A DNA stretch of 64,000 nt from Schistocerca nitens. Taxonomy: Eukaryota > Arthropoda > Insecta > Orthoptera > Acrididae. The stretch lies in NCBI RefSeq assembly GCF_023898315.1, contig NC_064621.1:15994501-16058500 (forward strand), written 5' to 3'. The notes beneath the pieces were generated by a model. That model did no database searches and had not been told where the DNA came from. It was given only the letters and a program-made list of their open reading frames with translations. This document shows, piece after piece, positions 1-12,489 of this stretch. Each line of letters begins with the position of its first letter. Positions within the stretch are counted from its first letter, which is position 1. A program made the translations under genes and the position numbers.

Positions 1-285
1 GTGGGACGGAAGTTGCATGCGACAACGGGGGCCATAATGTGAAGCTGTTTTTTTGTGGGATGTTATAGTTTGGTACTTACTTTCTGACGGCGGCTGTCGA
101 TGTGAATACAAAGACGTGTAACAGTAAGGCCTTTGAAGGGCAACGTAGGTCACAAAGGTGACATGAACGTCCATTTACAGAAGGTGTTCGAAGTGATGAC
201 CATTGGTATCGACCCAGTGCTACAATCTCCTTATCATGGATTGAGTGGTATTCCTTATCACTTCGGCACTTGTCGAAGCACATTC

Positions 286-1417
286 TCAGACAATTCTCTC
301 TTGCATATCTTCAGGTCTACTTGGAACGTCTTTTACGAATCCCCACGAGAAAGAATCCAGAGGCGTCAAGTTTGGCGAACGAGCCGGCCACGACACATCT
401 CCTCCGCGTCCAATCCAACGATTTGGGAATTGTCTCTGCAAGTCATTTCTAGCCATCAGCGAGAAATGTGCCAGACACCCATTGCGTTGGTACCACGTTC
501 TGTTCCTTCTTCCCAATGGTATTTCTTCCAATAACAGACCTAATGTTTCTTGCAGGAATGTGGTGTACTTCCTACTATTAAGTTTTCCTTCGATGAAACA
601 GGGGCCTATAACTCTGTGCTCCAGAATCCCACACCACACATTCATCAGCCACAGTTTTTGGTGTGCAACTTGCCGCAGCCAACATGGGTTTTCAGTTGCC
701 CAGTAATGAATGTCATGCACTGGTTCTATCGTCAGTAAATAAAATCAAATTAATAAATGTGTCATCCCTCTGAATCTGAAGCTGAGCCTATCGGCAGAAT
801 TCACTGCAACGCATACAATCCGCACCAGTTAATTCTTGGTGGAGACTGATATGGTAAGGATCATATTTATGGCGATGCAGAACACGAACAACACTACTCT
901 GGCTCACGCCAGATTCCCTTGTGATTTGACGCGAACTAACACAAGGATCTCGAACCACAGTGGCAAGAGTATCAATTTCCGTTTCCTCATTAGTAAATTT
1001 CATTTGCCGGATTCGTTTCCGGTGCGTTAAAAATCCAGTTGTTCTCAATTTATCATACACAAATTTAAATGTGCGACGTGCAGGCTGAGTAGGTTGAGGA
1101 TAACTTTCAGCGTATAAGTCTCCAGCTGTCACTGTATTTCATTGGCATTCTCCGTAAATGCCCGCATCTCGTGGTCGTGCGGTAGCGTTCTCGCTTCCCA
1201 TGCCCGGGTTCCCGGGTTCGATTCCCGGCGGGGTCAGGGGTTTTCTCTGCCTCGTGATGGCTGGGTGTTGTGTGATGTCCTTAGGTTAGTTAGGTTTAAG
1301 TAGTTCTAAGTTCTAGGGGACTGATGACCATAGATGTTAAGTCCCATAGTGCTCAGAGCCATTTGAACCATCTCCGTAAATGAGAAGCATATCGACTTGT
1401 TCTTCGAAGGAATACAT
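286..1417 (-). pseudogene. mariner-like transposase with DUF4817-type helix-turn-helix, broken
   Basis: This is the remains of a DDE transposase that would bind the element ends and move them by cut and paste. Reading right to left, an ATG at 1417-1415 opens MYSFEEQVDMLLIYGECQ and then meets an in-frame TGA. The frame resumes as TAGDLYAESYP...RRTFKFVYDKL through about 788, which is the helix-turn-helix part typical of DUF4817-type insect transposases. A frameshift near 740 separates this from the catalytic part (720-286). The first acidic motif (FTDD) is visible only in another frame. The second motif reads QRNGCLAH and the third SPNLTPLD, where family members usually carry D. A SINE with target duplication also splits the N-terminal codons. 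Stops, shifts and lost acidic residues make it non-functional. Confidence 0.8.
1161..1370 (+). mobile_element. tRNA-headed SINE, type-1 head, inserted in the transposase
   Basis: The unit begins with a tRNA-like head (A box near tggtcgtgcggtagcg, B box ggttcgattcccgg). It continues through the family body (gttagttaggtttaagtag, agttctagggga) and ends in gagccatttgaacca. A perfect 12-base target-site duplication, tctccgtaaatg, lies at 1149-1160 and 1371-1382. SINEs are non-coding RNA polymerase III units moved by LINE enzymes. Confidence 0.93.
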
Positions 1418-1968
1418 CATTCACATTCGCTTGATTCGACGATACTAGTCTTACCGTTCCTATTAGTGCTGTATTGCGAAACCGTCGAATGGTATTTACA
1501 TGTCAATGGCACGCTAGATGGATTCGCCGTTACTATTTTAACGATATACGAGAGAGAATTGTCAGGGCATGTGCTCGAAGTGATAAGGAGTACCACTCAA
1601 ACTATGATAAGAAGATTGCAGCGCTGCATTGATACCAATGGTCATCACTTCGAACACCTTCTGTAAATGGACGTTCATGTCACCTTTGTGACCTTCGTTG
1701 ACCTTCAAAGACCTTACTGTTACACGTTATTGAATTCGCGTCGATAGCCGCTATCAGACAGTAAGTACCAAACTATAGCATCCCATTTAAAAAAAACAAA
1801 AAACAAAAAACAAAGTTGACCTTCATATCTCTGACGTGATCTCACCTAGCAACAAAAACCAACGTCATGTTATGGCCCCCGTTGTCTCATGCAACATTTG
1901 TCCCACAAACTTTTCAGCTACTATCATACTTTCGTAGTTATTCCAGGTGGCAATAGTGACACACCCTG

Positions 1969-2923
1969 CATAATTAAAACTCCGTTAATTTTTGAAACGT
2001 AAAATATAAAATTACAAATTATAACAGACCCTCTTTCTTCCTTTCAAGTGAGTACCGCCATTAAACTGTTGTTTATTTGGAGTGTTTTAGGTGTTATACA
2101 GTGCCTAAGATAACACTTAAAACACTTGATAATGGCACTTTGAAGCAGAAATAATGATCGAGTGAGTGTAAATGTAACACTGCAAATAAACAAGTCTAAA
2201 GGCGGTACTGACTTTAAAAAAATATATTATGACTGTGGCCCCGCATTATGAAAAAATTATTATATAACAGGCCAAGTTAAGTGTCGAAAGCAAAACGGGA
2301 GGAAGAATGTGAAAACACTTTTGTTTCCTTCATTAACATTGTGTTCGCCACTTCTGACATTAAAATTCAGTACATTTTATGACAAGCTTAAGTGTATCTA
2401 ACTTGTTTTTATTTTAGTGTTTAATAACAGTATTACGATGTTCGGCACTACGCAATTTCTGCATTAGGTAACAATGGTTTTCTATCAGATTTAGATCTAA
2501 TGATGGCTATGACTGAAAAGTGTTGTAATTATAAGGAATAAACACACTGCGATCTTGACAAATGTTGTGTGAGAACTATCGTCAATCTCTATAAGGATTT
2601 ACTATACTAAACAGAAACTACAGGAGGCAAGAACTGGAAATTTAAATCTGTGACGGGGGAAAGCTAAGGTTCTCCTCTTACAACTCCATAAGCGATGAGC
2701 GTATTTCACTCGTCAGACTGCTTAGCATTATTGAAGTGTTGACACACATCTTCCCTCATATCTTTACTAGAAAAAAATCTCATATGAAATGTTTTGTAAT
2801 ATGCTACTGATAGGTGTTTTAAGCACCGGTTAACCAATTTTCGCTTGTTTTTTATCCTACTGATACTTAAAGTTTACAACACATCCCAGAAAGTAGTGAT
2901 CAATACAGTAGACTTTCTACATT
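1969..2923. other. AT-rich DNA, nothing recognised
   Basis: There is no ORF of note, no repeat ends and no tRNA-like box. It has short direct similarities only (cacttgataatgg, gtgtttt). Confidence 0.5.
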
Positions 2924-3229
2924 TTAAAGAACAACACGTGATCCTGCTCCCGTTGTAACTTGTTTACTAGGATCTTTCTTCACCAGAGGGGCAATGCTGC
3001 GAATACGACAGCTCGTTTTCTTCCTGAAAACGTAAGCAGCACAACTGTACGGATGCGTCTGAAAGAACATTTCCTCTAGGCTCCGCAATTTCGTTAAGAG
3101 CCCAGCTTTCGGCTGGAATATTATGTTGGCTGGTGCCTGCTTTCGGGCAAGGCAGAGGCCGAGATGAGATTGTGAGTGAATAGTCCAGTCGCTTTGTCGC
3201 TGCCGGTGAGGAAGGAGATGGCGCCAAGC

Positions 3230-3380
3230 AAGCGAGACAAGCCAGCCAGCACTTACGTTTGGCGGGGCGGTCCAGCGGGAGGCTGACGTCACGGCGAGCC
3301 CCCAGCGGCGACGCTGCGGCTGCGGCTGCGGCTGCTCTGCCTCCGCGGATTGCCGCCTGCCAGCCACACGCCGACAGCGA
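3230..3380. promoter_or_regulatory. GC- and CpG-rich patch, possible promoter or first-exon region
   Basis: The local composition switches sharply from AT-rich to CpG-rich, with a gctgcggctgcggctgc run near 3317. Small ORFs on both strands (2924-3415 minus, 3259-3627 plus) cross it but show no recognisable domain. A CpG patch in such a genome may mark a promoter, but no TATA box or initiator can be supported. Confidence 0.25.
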
Positions 3381-3630
3381 CGTACTGTGTCTCTGCTGTA
3401 AGGATCTCGGAACACATTACCTATTCCTTTTTCCGTTACTTGTGCCCTGTAAACATGTACTCCAAACGGGCACTCTAAGCAGCAAGAAAAGCAAATTCCA
3501 CATAATAGAAGTTCAGTCTGAAGGAACGTTTGTCTATGGTAAATTTACGAGTAACGCGGCACGCATATTTTTCTATTCTAAATTCACAACGTGTCTGAAA
3601 TTTTTATTGCAAGTCCACCAGCCGTGACCA

Positions 3631-6600
3631 ACATGAGTGCTTGTTGCTAAAATTGCTCTCCTTGAAACAAAAAGCTGAGTCAATATTTCTGTCTTTATCG
3701 ATCAATTGACTTCGAATTTGCTAGCAGATACCGTATTGTTTGAGAAGCCATTATCTTCGTAATTTCCTCTGTTTCATTTCACTGATGACATAGTAATGAA
3801 GCAAAACCTCTAACCTTCTTCTCAAGGAAACTCCAACTTTTGTCCGGAAATAGTACGCGTTAAGCTCTAACATCGTTTCACGTACAGAAATGAGAGGCAC
3901 TGTTTTTTGAATTGTAATTAACAACAGTGATCGAGGCACCATTTGATCCAAAATATTTATTTCTGCGACAGTCTCCTAAAGATGTCTTAATTTTTCACCT
4001 GAGAGCCTCAGTCTAACTAATGCACGTATGAAACAAAGAACTACTTGTCATCACCAGTAAGCCCACCTCTCTTTTCTTTGCAGTTTTAACACTTTCCGAC
4101 GGTTTACCGTACAATACCTGGCAGCTGTTTCCCAGTTTCCGTTGTCCATAAAAGACTACAGGACATTATTGCGAAACATAAGGCCTATTTCGGATATCAA
4201 CGGAAGCGGCGAAGACCAGTGGATTCATAGCAGATAAAAGCAGACAATTAGTCTTCTGGGGTTTATCGAATGTGAGGTAGTATATCTGCGTAGTAGCTCA
4301 TATTCAGTATTGCGGTAAAGAGCGTAACATCCTATCAGTGCTTCCACAGTTTATCTCTCATTAAATTGTCCCTGTGGAAGCCGACAAGACTCTAAATCTT
4401 TTAGTAGCTAAAAGAGTTAGTCTGAGTGAAGAACACCTAACAACACATTACAGGTATAGTCTAAGGCCACGGATCTTACCAATGCGTAACTTCGGTTGGA
4501 GGGCTTATGTGGGTGAGCTAACAGTTTTCGTAGCTGTGAAATCTTGCACCCTCCAGCCTTAGCTTGAAGTCCCCAATAATTCGGCCTGCAGTAACACTAA
4601 GTATTCCTTACATTAAAAATATCTCAGCATTTCCAGAGACTACAGCTAAATCCCTAAGCTTGTCGTTGTTGATACAAATTCTTCTAGGATGAGGTACTGA
4701 ACAGCCTTTATATTTCACTATTTATTTTGGAGAGTTTGCGACGTACTGTTATTGGAAGTATTATTAACATTCTTCACTTTCCGATAACTCTTATTTTAAA
4801 CATCGATATTGAATGTACTGAAAATCACTAGCAAGGAAAAAAAAAAACAAGTAACTGAGTTTCAGTGGTGAGTGGTGATTGCAGCAGATCTCACGTACGT
4901 TTCGCGGCCGTCACGAACATACTTCTTTTACAAATCTAATTATTATGAAACAGATAATGCTCCTGACTAGCTTTTAAGCAATCCAAAGCGGGTTAGTGTA
5001 ACGCATATTTATTTGTGACTAATTATTCCACACAATCTTAAGGACTCAAAACTTAACAACACACACGTATTGCACGAGGAACACAAATTATGAAATATTT
5101 GTCATAATGGCACACAGCAACAGGAAACGCTCAGGATATGTAATACACAGTCCCACTTATTCGTGTTTAACGTCCATTTTCGGATGTCAAGTACCTATTT
5201 TCAAGTTTCGTTCAACAGAGCGAAATCTATGGTCACTGAAATTCACGTGCAAATAGTACAAGAAATCTACTTATACAGGGAATCTCCTCTAAGAATTGTC
5301 TGGCTTATTTGCATGTTATTTCGATAGATATTTGCAACTTGCGTTTTGAATGATTGGATGGTATTACCCCAAGCAAATATTGCTTACCCGTGTTTCACAC
5401 GACGCCCAGTGTCGAGGGTTAATTTACTGTTATACACACACACACACACACAAAAATAAAAAAAAATTCAAATCTGAATTTTGTGTATCCATGCGATAGT
5501 GCGGTCCTAAACTAGTGTAGTGCTATGTTTCGTTCAACAGCTTTCATTAACTGGGGAATCAAAACGAAGGATAGCCATTCCTCCAGCAAAGACTGAGTAG
5601 TGTTGCTACATGGCCGGTGCACATTAACAGAGAAGTCGTGTCGATCTTTCTATTCTGTTGTCGGTTTCATAGAGGAATCGAGAGCAAGTCACGCAGCTAG
5701 TAAAGCACCTTACGGTGTCATTTTCAAGAAGTTCTGAGGAGAAGTCTGTAACATGTCTGAGGCACCTTCCTCGTCTTCAGCGCCGTCTGGCAAGCAACAG
5801 CGGCGCTCGGTCGCCGCCGGAGTTCTGATTGTTCTCCGAGTTTTGCTCTCACTGTTAATACACACCATTCAACAGGACACCAATCTGAACAAATCTGAGG
5901 CGCCTCTACTGCATGAGACCATAAACTTAGGTTTGAGAAAGCAATATGTTTCTCACTAAAAAGAAGCCGACGTTCTCCGTCGACGCTGGACGCCGCGCTA
6001 TAAGCATTGTTTGTCTGAGGTGACTGCATCTATGCATTATAAAAACGGAACTGTAAATATCTGACGATACACCAAACGAAGTGTGCTTGATGTCACTTAG
6101 GCTAGAGAACCAAAATAATCTAAATGCAAAAACGCAATTATCAGTGATATTTTACAACGAGTCTACAAAGAGTTTGCAGTAGTAAGTTGTTTTTGAAATT
6201 ATAACACCCATAATTAGGAAGATGAGTTAAATTGACAATTGCATCTAAGATTTTAGATAATTTACAGGTGTACTGTTCGATAAAATGTGACACTGTGGTG
6301 GGTTCAATGCATCGTAATAATTCTACTGCTCGGTGTGCATTTCTTTTAGAGTTTTCACATTTATATCAGTAATCTTAGATTTTATCTTGCCGTAGAAAAC
6401 TAAGAAATGGGTGCTAGAAACGCAGAACTGATTGTTCGATAAATGTTACTGTGCAAGTGAGACTGCTTATTAAATACTACGTCCTTAAAATACGCTTAAG
6501 TGCTTGGTTATGTCTCGAAAAGTATAAGTACCTGGTCAGAATTCTAAAGTCACAACCACGAATATTTCCCAAACTGGATGTTTAGTTGATGCTGTTTTCA

Positions 6601-7400
6601 CATGATAGAAATACACGCAAGAGCGTACTGATGTTAACTTTTGCAGTGCTCCCAACAACAGTAGAATATTCGTTTGACTGAACCGCTTCTACATTCCGTA
6701 ATTGAAAAAATTCCTCATTTTCAATACGAAAGTGATGGTGGAGATGACCGTTTTGTATTTCTGTTTTCCATAGATGAATCACTAAATACCGACAGATACG
6801 TCAGTTTCCTAATATAGTGGCTTCCATACGTATTAGAGAACATTTCGTTTCCGACAATCAGCAACATTTACTAACGGCGTAGTGATTACAGAGCTCATAG
6901 CTGCAATATATTCTGCAACCTGTCTCCAACAATATCCGGGAGGTGTTGCTTTGGATGAAAGGCTCACTTTTTTCATTTCCCTGATCCGACACCTTAGATT
7001 TTTCTTCCGTGGACAAAGATAAATGACATTGTTGGCATCTTACCGAAGTCACGTGGCACGAAGGCACTGTGCCCGTGCATTCCGTCTCAAGTTTTACGCA
7101 TTTTGCTGCGATCATTTCGTTCTTGAGTAGAAGCAGATACCACAACTATGATAAACGTAGATATGTGATACTGTGGGTTAATCGGGCTGATGACACTATT
7201 GCAATGTAATGATATCTCGGCAACTATTTGAACAGCCGGTAACCGCTCCCAATAGGATTAAAATAACCTTCACTATCAGTTTGGTTGTAGCAATAGGGTT
7301 ACCGAAAAAAGTACTATTCACTACCTAAAGCGATTACGTTGGTCTGCCTGAAGCGCTGTAGACGGTGTATAACGGATAGCAGGCCGTCATCTGGCCCTTC
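3631..7400. other. unrecognised AT-rich DNA with one short CA repeat
   Basis: There is a (CA)n tract at about 5434-5452. A small open frame at 5753-5959 (MSEAPSSSSAPSGKQQRR...) has a low-complexity start and one hydrophobic stretch but no family signature, so I do not call it a gene. No TE coding remains were recognised. Confidence 0.4.
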
Positions 7401-7409
7401 GCTGTAGAC

Positions 7410-8480
7410 TTGAGTCATGGTAGTGAAGTGGTGTGAGTGTGCCAGTCGGCGATTTGTAATCAGCATAGTAACATGGGTCGACTTGGAGACACGACAGAAA
7501 GGCATAGAGGAGTTGTCGTGTTTTGGCACGCCCATACCACTCATGATATCGCCACATCGTCGTATGACCACGTTATGCATCACGCTCCTCAAATTGTTGG
7601 AGCACCAACATAAAATTTCCAACATATCTGTAAGGAATGGTGTACCAAGGCAGCGACGCAACACAGTGTACGGGGAGTGGTCAGTAAAAGATTGTAACAA
7701 CCAGGATAGTAGAGAAGGCCCACACCTTGACAAACAGTTTCAAATCGAGCAGGAATCGCAGTTGTCTGTGAATGCACGTGCACTTCAACCAGTTTTCGAG
7801 CGAACTTGGCGAAGGGAACTGAATGAAACAGGTAGCTGGAGTCGAGTACCACTAGAAAGGCAATTGCTCACAGGGGAGACGAAGCTACTCGACTTCAGTG
7901 GCCCAAACAACGCAGAAAATGGGCAGTAACTGACTGGAGATTATGTGGTCGGAAAAGTTGCAGTTTGGCTCTTTTAAAAATGATAAAAGGCTTCGAGTGC
8001 ACTACGGCCCAATGGGGTGTTCAACCCGCTGTCTGGAGGGTGTAGTAGTTGAGGTTAGAGGTGATCCTGTGATGATTTTTTTGTGTTTCCGGTACCGTGA
8101 TTTGGGTACATTCATTCAGGCTATCGTGAACGTCATCCAGCCTGCTTATTTCAGCACTTTTGCTAGCGAAGTGTTGCCGTTTCTTCTACATCTTCATGAT
8201 GACTACGATGTGTACACTCGTGTGTTTCAAGGCGACAGCATCCGTGACAGCTAAACTGCACGCATACGTTTATGGTTTGTCAGAGACTAAGGCACCCTAT
8301 CGCAACCAGACTGGCCCATTGAATCACCCAGTCTTACCGCCATAGAAAATGTGTGGGGCTGTCAGCTAAGTGGTGGTGTAACGGCGGCCCAGCGTGCTTG
8401 GTCAGGGGACTGATCACCTCTGTCATTGAAAAACTGATCGAAATTTTTCATCGACGGAATCTGACAGGTTTCTTGCGACA
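7410..8480 (+). pseudogene. decayed Tc1-like transposase relic
   Basis: The best anchor is near 8311-8400, where the frame reads WPIESPSLTAIENVWG. This matches the third catalytic block of Tc1 transposases (usual form WPxxSPDLNPIEHVWG), here with the aspartate replaced by serine. Upstream, 7640-7930 contains RRNTVYGEW and an arginine-rich stretch at the place expected for the second DNA-binding domain. Numerous stops and shifts separate the pieces. The 170-codon frame at 7417-7929 is part of this relic rather than a host gene. No terminal inverted repeats were found. Confidence 0.6.
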
Positions 8481-8524
8481 TTCGCACACAAAAACAGATG
8501 AAAAATGACGAAGCAACAGAATCG

Positions 8525-8830
8525 TAGTGATCAGTCTAGCTACTATGCGGAAGACCCGGATTCGATTCCCGGTACTCAATGGAATTTTCCTTCGTAGGAG
8601 GACTGGTATGGGGTGTATTCTGCGTCGTGAGGTCAACTGGAGAGCTACGTGAGTGAGAAGTAGCAACTACAGGGTCAAGAAAGCGAACAACAGACGGTAA
8701 AGCGGTGTGTTGAACCCTCACTCCTCCACACCGCATCCAGAGGACGCCATTTGCAAAGGATAGCACGGTGGTCGATCGGTCCCGATTGGCCCATCAGGGG
8801 AGCATTCCTTTATGCTTTTACAGACTGGAA
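8525..8830 (+). mobile_element. SINE-like unit with a tRNA-type B box
   Basis: The segment starts with a B-box-like ggattcgattcccggt (about 8558). It runs through a body containing gtcgtgaggtcaactggagag, gggtcaagaaagcg and gcacggtggtcgatcggt. I recognise this body as resembling a dispersed orthopteran repeat, from memory only. No clear target duplication is visible. Confidence 0.45.
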
Positions 8831-9300
8831 TAGCAAGTGAAACGAATTAATGGGCATCTCCTCAATGTGGTACCTTTAAAGGATCCAGTCATCATTGAGT
8901 AACTTCAGCTGTGGGTATAGCATATCTGAAAAAAAAAGACTTATTGCCTCTGTTCCTCGCCATACTGACGCCACCATCGAGACTAGAGGGGATGTCACAC
9001 GGCAGCAGCCTGATGTCCCCAGTGGGGTATTAATTTGAGCTTAGATATTAAGTAGTATACGACTGTGTCGTTCATCTCATATTTTGTCAGAGTTGGAAAA
9101 ATCACTTAGGTTAACTGTACAAGCTCCTGTGTGTACTTCTACTGTTTGGAACCATGGCATCGACCGATATCGCACTTGGGAAACGTTTGTGATTGTGATC
9201 TTAAGGTATTCACTGAGTCTACGTGGACGTGTATGTAGGAAGGTAGTCTTCTGAAGCAGAAACTCTTTAGTTACTGTCACAGACTAGACCGAAAGACGTA
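8831..9300. other. nothing recognised
   Basis: Only short ORFs without family signature; no repeat termini were seen. Confidence 0.4.
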
Positions 9301-9770
9301 ACCACTCCCGATGCAGATGCACTCGCTACCCCCGCTCTGTCTTCGAGGTCGGGCTCACCCAACTAGTTCTCCTCCTCGACACGTCGGACCACTCGTCAGC
9401 GGCAGAACGCAGCAGCTAGGCGTATGCAGAGATGAGGCAGGTACCTGCAACAGGGGGGCTCTCCGCAGAGCAGCAGCGAGGGAAGCGCGGCCAGCGCAGG
9501 AGACCCGACCCCGACCCCGACCCGGCGGCTGTGCTGGGCCGGCGCCGCCCGCCGCCCGCCGCCCGCCGCCCCCGGAGTGCTTTCGCCTGTCTGCCGGCTC
9601 CCCAGGTCGGGTGTCTGCGGCGTTGCGCTGCTCCGTGCATCTGAAACAATCCGACTGCGGGCCGCTCCGCGCCGCCTGATGCGCCAGAACTCAACTCAGC
9701 ACGCTAATGCAGAGCTCGGCAGCACGGAAACTCTGCACCCACTGCCAGGTAGTGCCGCCACAACGAGGGA
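9301..9770. promoter_or_regulatory. CpG-rich island-like patch
   Basis: Very GC-rich, with a (ccccga) run near 9506 and a (gccgcc) run near 9547. Overlapping ORFs on both strands (9311-9679 plus, 9416-9694 minus, 9432-9644 plus) are Pro/Arg/Ala-rich, as expected from composition alone. This could be a promoter or 5' untranslated exon of an unseen gene, or part of an unknown repeat. Confidence 0.3.
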
Positions 9771-10640
9771 AACTTTCTGCGACTCCAAAAAAACAGTTGG
9801 AACGTACTCATTTGTTTACATACCCCTTAATAAAACCTTAGGTAAAAAATATACCTATCCGCTGAAACACCAACACAAAGAAAACAACAGCATAACAGTC
9901 TGCAATACTTTGTATAAGTTGCTGTGACGTACCTGAAATTTACAAGTTAGAAACAACGAACTATTAAAATGATGAAAAGTTAAAAGTGATTTAGTTTAGA
10001 GACAGTGGCACTAAACTATGTAATGCGGCGTAGTCAAGGCAAGACATTGTTTTGGTTACTCACCTAACCTCCGGCGGCAGCATCAGAATTACTTACCTGA
10101 AACAAAAGAGAAACCCATTTGTAGTGCACTTATTTTCTAGACACCAGTGAATACATTTACACAAACAGGACAAAAGAAAAGTGTAGGTTATGATTTCTTT
10201 TGCACGGCACTTTGTATGATGCTATAACGATACTTGGCACCGGTCACATGACGTCACAACTCTAATGTTGCACGGCTACCAGTAAATAGTTTAGCAGTTT
10301 TGATTATTTAAACAACTTCACGTCTGAAAATTAGCTTAATACTTCCTTACAACTTCTGAGTATGTCTTCTGAAGTAGGAGATGAAACATTAGGCGCCGTT
10401 TAAGCCCATGTCACCAACGATATGTCATCGTAACGTTTCTTAGGCTGTGAGAATCTTGAAGAGGCAGTCGGACGGTAAGACCCCGATGGCACAATTCTTC
10501 TATGACCGTATAAAGAAGCTCGTCCAACACTGCGGTAACTGACTTTATACCGAAAAAATGTCGAGAAGTAGTTAAGGTTGTGTACTCTAAAGCTGTTATC
10601 TTTGTTCTCCTTTTCTTAATACTCAACCCGGACCAACCGT
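9771..10640. other. nothing recognised
   Basis: AT-rich, with only a short 71-codon minus ORF (10411-10626) lacking motifs. Confidence 0.4.
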
Positions 10641-12220
10641 GGTAAAAATTGCTGTTTTGAAGAGCGCGCCGCAGCGCGTAGTGTGAAGCAGTCGCCCTCC
10701 GTTCCTGGCGGTGGCGCCGCCGCGGCAGTCTCAGCTTTGGTGTCTCCTCTGGTGGGAAATGGGAAAGGTTGCCTGTTCACGTGCCCTTAAGGGGCGCAAT
10801 GAGCTCGGCAGTTAACAGTCTGGGTCAGTCTCTCGTCCCCAGCTTGCTAGTCTGTCTCTCGTCCGCATTTGTTACGCAGTTAGTGTCTGTCGTTCGGAGT
10901 TCTAGTATGTCTGCCGTTCGGATAAATCTTAAAAGCCGGCAAAATGACAGTTTTTCCACTCCGCTAGTAAAAGAACTCAGCGAGTGGTCGCCCGGTCGGG
11001 GCTTAGTTCCAGCATCTGAGTCTGCGCGTTAGGCCGCCAGTCTGCTCGAGTTTGCTCAGGCAATGGTCATTGGCGGTTGGATCGATCGGTTGGTCGGTCG
11101 CGCACTGAGACACAAGACGACTTGTCCGTCTTGAGCGTCGGCGCATGTGAGGTCGCCACGTGAGTCCAGTGGGCCGCGCCGTATAGCGAGGGGTAGTGAC
11201 TTCGCGGTCGACACGAGAGCAACAGGAGACATCAGTCTGGCCGGTGCGAGCTGCGACGCCGTGAGACGGGAGATCGGCGCGCCTTCCTGCGACCGTTGAA
11301 GCGGCTGGCAGCGGACGGTTCGGGAGAGCGTTTTGGGGGTGCTGCGCCAGGTCTTCTCGAGAAATCGCAGTTTATTAGAAGTTAAGTGATTGGTGATATG
11401 TTGTTTAATTTACTCTTGTTAAATTCTACTTCTTTTTTGGTGGGATCACCAGCCATTTTGCTTTGGGGGTCGTCTCACCATTCTTCTCCGTTTGTCCACA
11501 CGCGGGAAGGTGGTTGTTTATAAATTGGGTGGTCCGTTTGTCCCTTGCGCAGTAGGGGCGGGTTAGAGCAGACAGCGGTTCGGGTTGTTCGGTAATCTCC
11601 CTATCAATCTACCATACGTTAGTAGCTGCCTCTGTCATGTTTGTCGGATTTAGTGTGTTAACGAATTTATTGCTTGGAATGTAACGGCCTAATACATGAA
11701 ATATGTTTTGATCTTTGGAAACTTTGATATTATTGCCTATGATCTTGAGAGGCGGTATCTGTGTACTGTAGAACATCTTAACTATTGTTTGGCCAACCTT
11801 GTAGAATTCTATTTAAGATTGCATTTCATGGGCTTTTATTTATTAAATGATCATTTTAGTATATTAAGTTGCCACCCTTTCACCGTAATACTTTTCTTAG
11901 AAGTTAAAATCAAGTTGCACCTTCGGTGGCAAGGTTAATATTTCAATTGTTAGTGTTTTATACCATTACCATCCCTTCTACGGGGGCGCATAGTTTGTGT
12001 GCTTGTGTAAATTGTTAAAACTCTTAGTTTAAAGTTATCTGGTGTGTTGCAGATTTGCACCAGTGTAGCCTTTCAGAGGCTGTTGTGAGCGGTCGTAACT
12101 ACGGCCGTGTCAAAAGGGAGCGGCAAAGTTCTCTGCCCGAAAGCTCATACAGTCAAAACTTGTTTCTTTCTACCTCTGAATAAATTGTAACTTTGATATT
12201 TAGAGGGTGCTTTCTGGTTA
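10641..12220 (+). repeat. candidate non-coding retroelement end or LTR-like repeat
   Basis: A GC-rich block (10641-11370, many cggtcg and gcgccg words) passes into AT-rich DNA. It ends with a module containing gtcgtaactacggccgtg, gcccgaaagctcatacag and a canonical aataaa signal at about 12179. A GC-rich 5' half, AT-rich 3' half and terminal poly(A) signal resemble an LTR or long non-coding retroelement. I associate the tail with a recurrent grasshopper repeat from memory. No TG...CA ends, partner LTR or target duplication is visible, so the class is open. Confidence 0.35.
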
Positions 12221-12489
12221 TAATCTTAAATCTGCTTCTTTTAAGAAAATGCTTTTAGGCACTATTGCAGTGATTAAAATTCCCATTTGTTAAAAGGAAT
12301 TTGGTTATGATTTCATCAGTTACTCCCTGGCAACTACTTCCATGCTTACATAGTGTGATTAAATGTGTTAATGTTCTTGATGAATCGCTAGTAAATAAAT
12401 TCTTAAGAATATTCTTTGAAAATAAATCACGGTTCACCTGAGTTATTTGTCAAACCATCATCTTAATACGTCACGAAAATGGTTTCAGA

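Larger units (their letters stand above)
1..1968 (-). mobile_element. mariner/IS630-like DNA transposon with long inverted repeats, left end cut by the window edge
   Basis: Bases 1 to about 310 are an inverted copy of about 1555 to 1906: both arms share the ggccataa, ttggtacttac and cattggtatc blocks. The right arm also carries an extra A-rich insert of about 70 bases near 1787-1855. On the right the similarity to a family-type terminus (gtgacacaccctg) runs to about 1968, so the matching left terminus lies outside the window. Between the arms lies a decayed transposase on the minus strand, split by a SINE. Assignment rests on the inverted repeats plus the transposase remains. The exact outer end is inferred. 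Confidence 0.8.

Noticed and set aside
1161..1235. tRNA gene
   Set aside because: The A and B boxes belong to a SINE head, shown by the attached body and the 12-base target duplication. The same applies at 28528, 42450, 48900 and 62020.
2924..3415. 163-codon minus-strand frame as a gene
   Set aside because: It has no domain or repeat similarity, and its Gln/Pro/Arg-rich start comes from the GC-rich triplet run.
5753..5959. small secreted or membrane protein
   Set aside because: It is short, with a low-complexity start and a single hydrophobic stretch and no supporting context.
7417..7929. 170-codon plus-strand frame as a host gene
   Set aside because: Its position and residual motifs fit a decayed Tc1 transposase whose third catalytic block lies near 8311.
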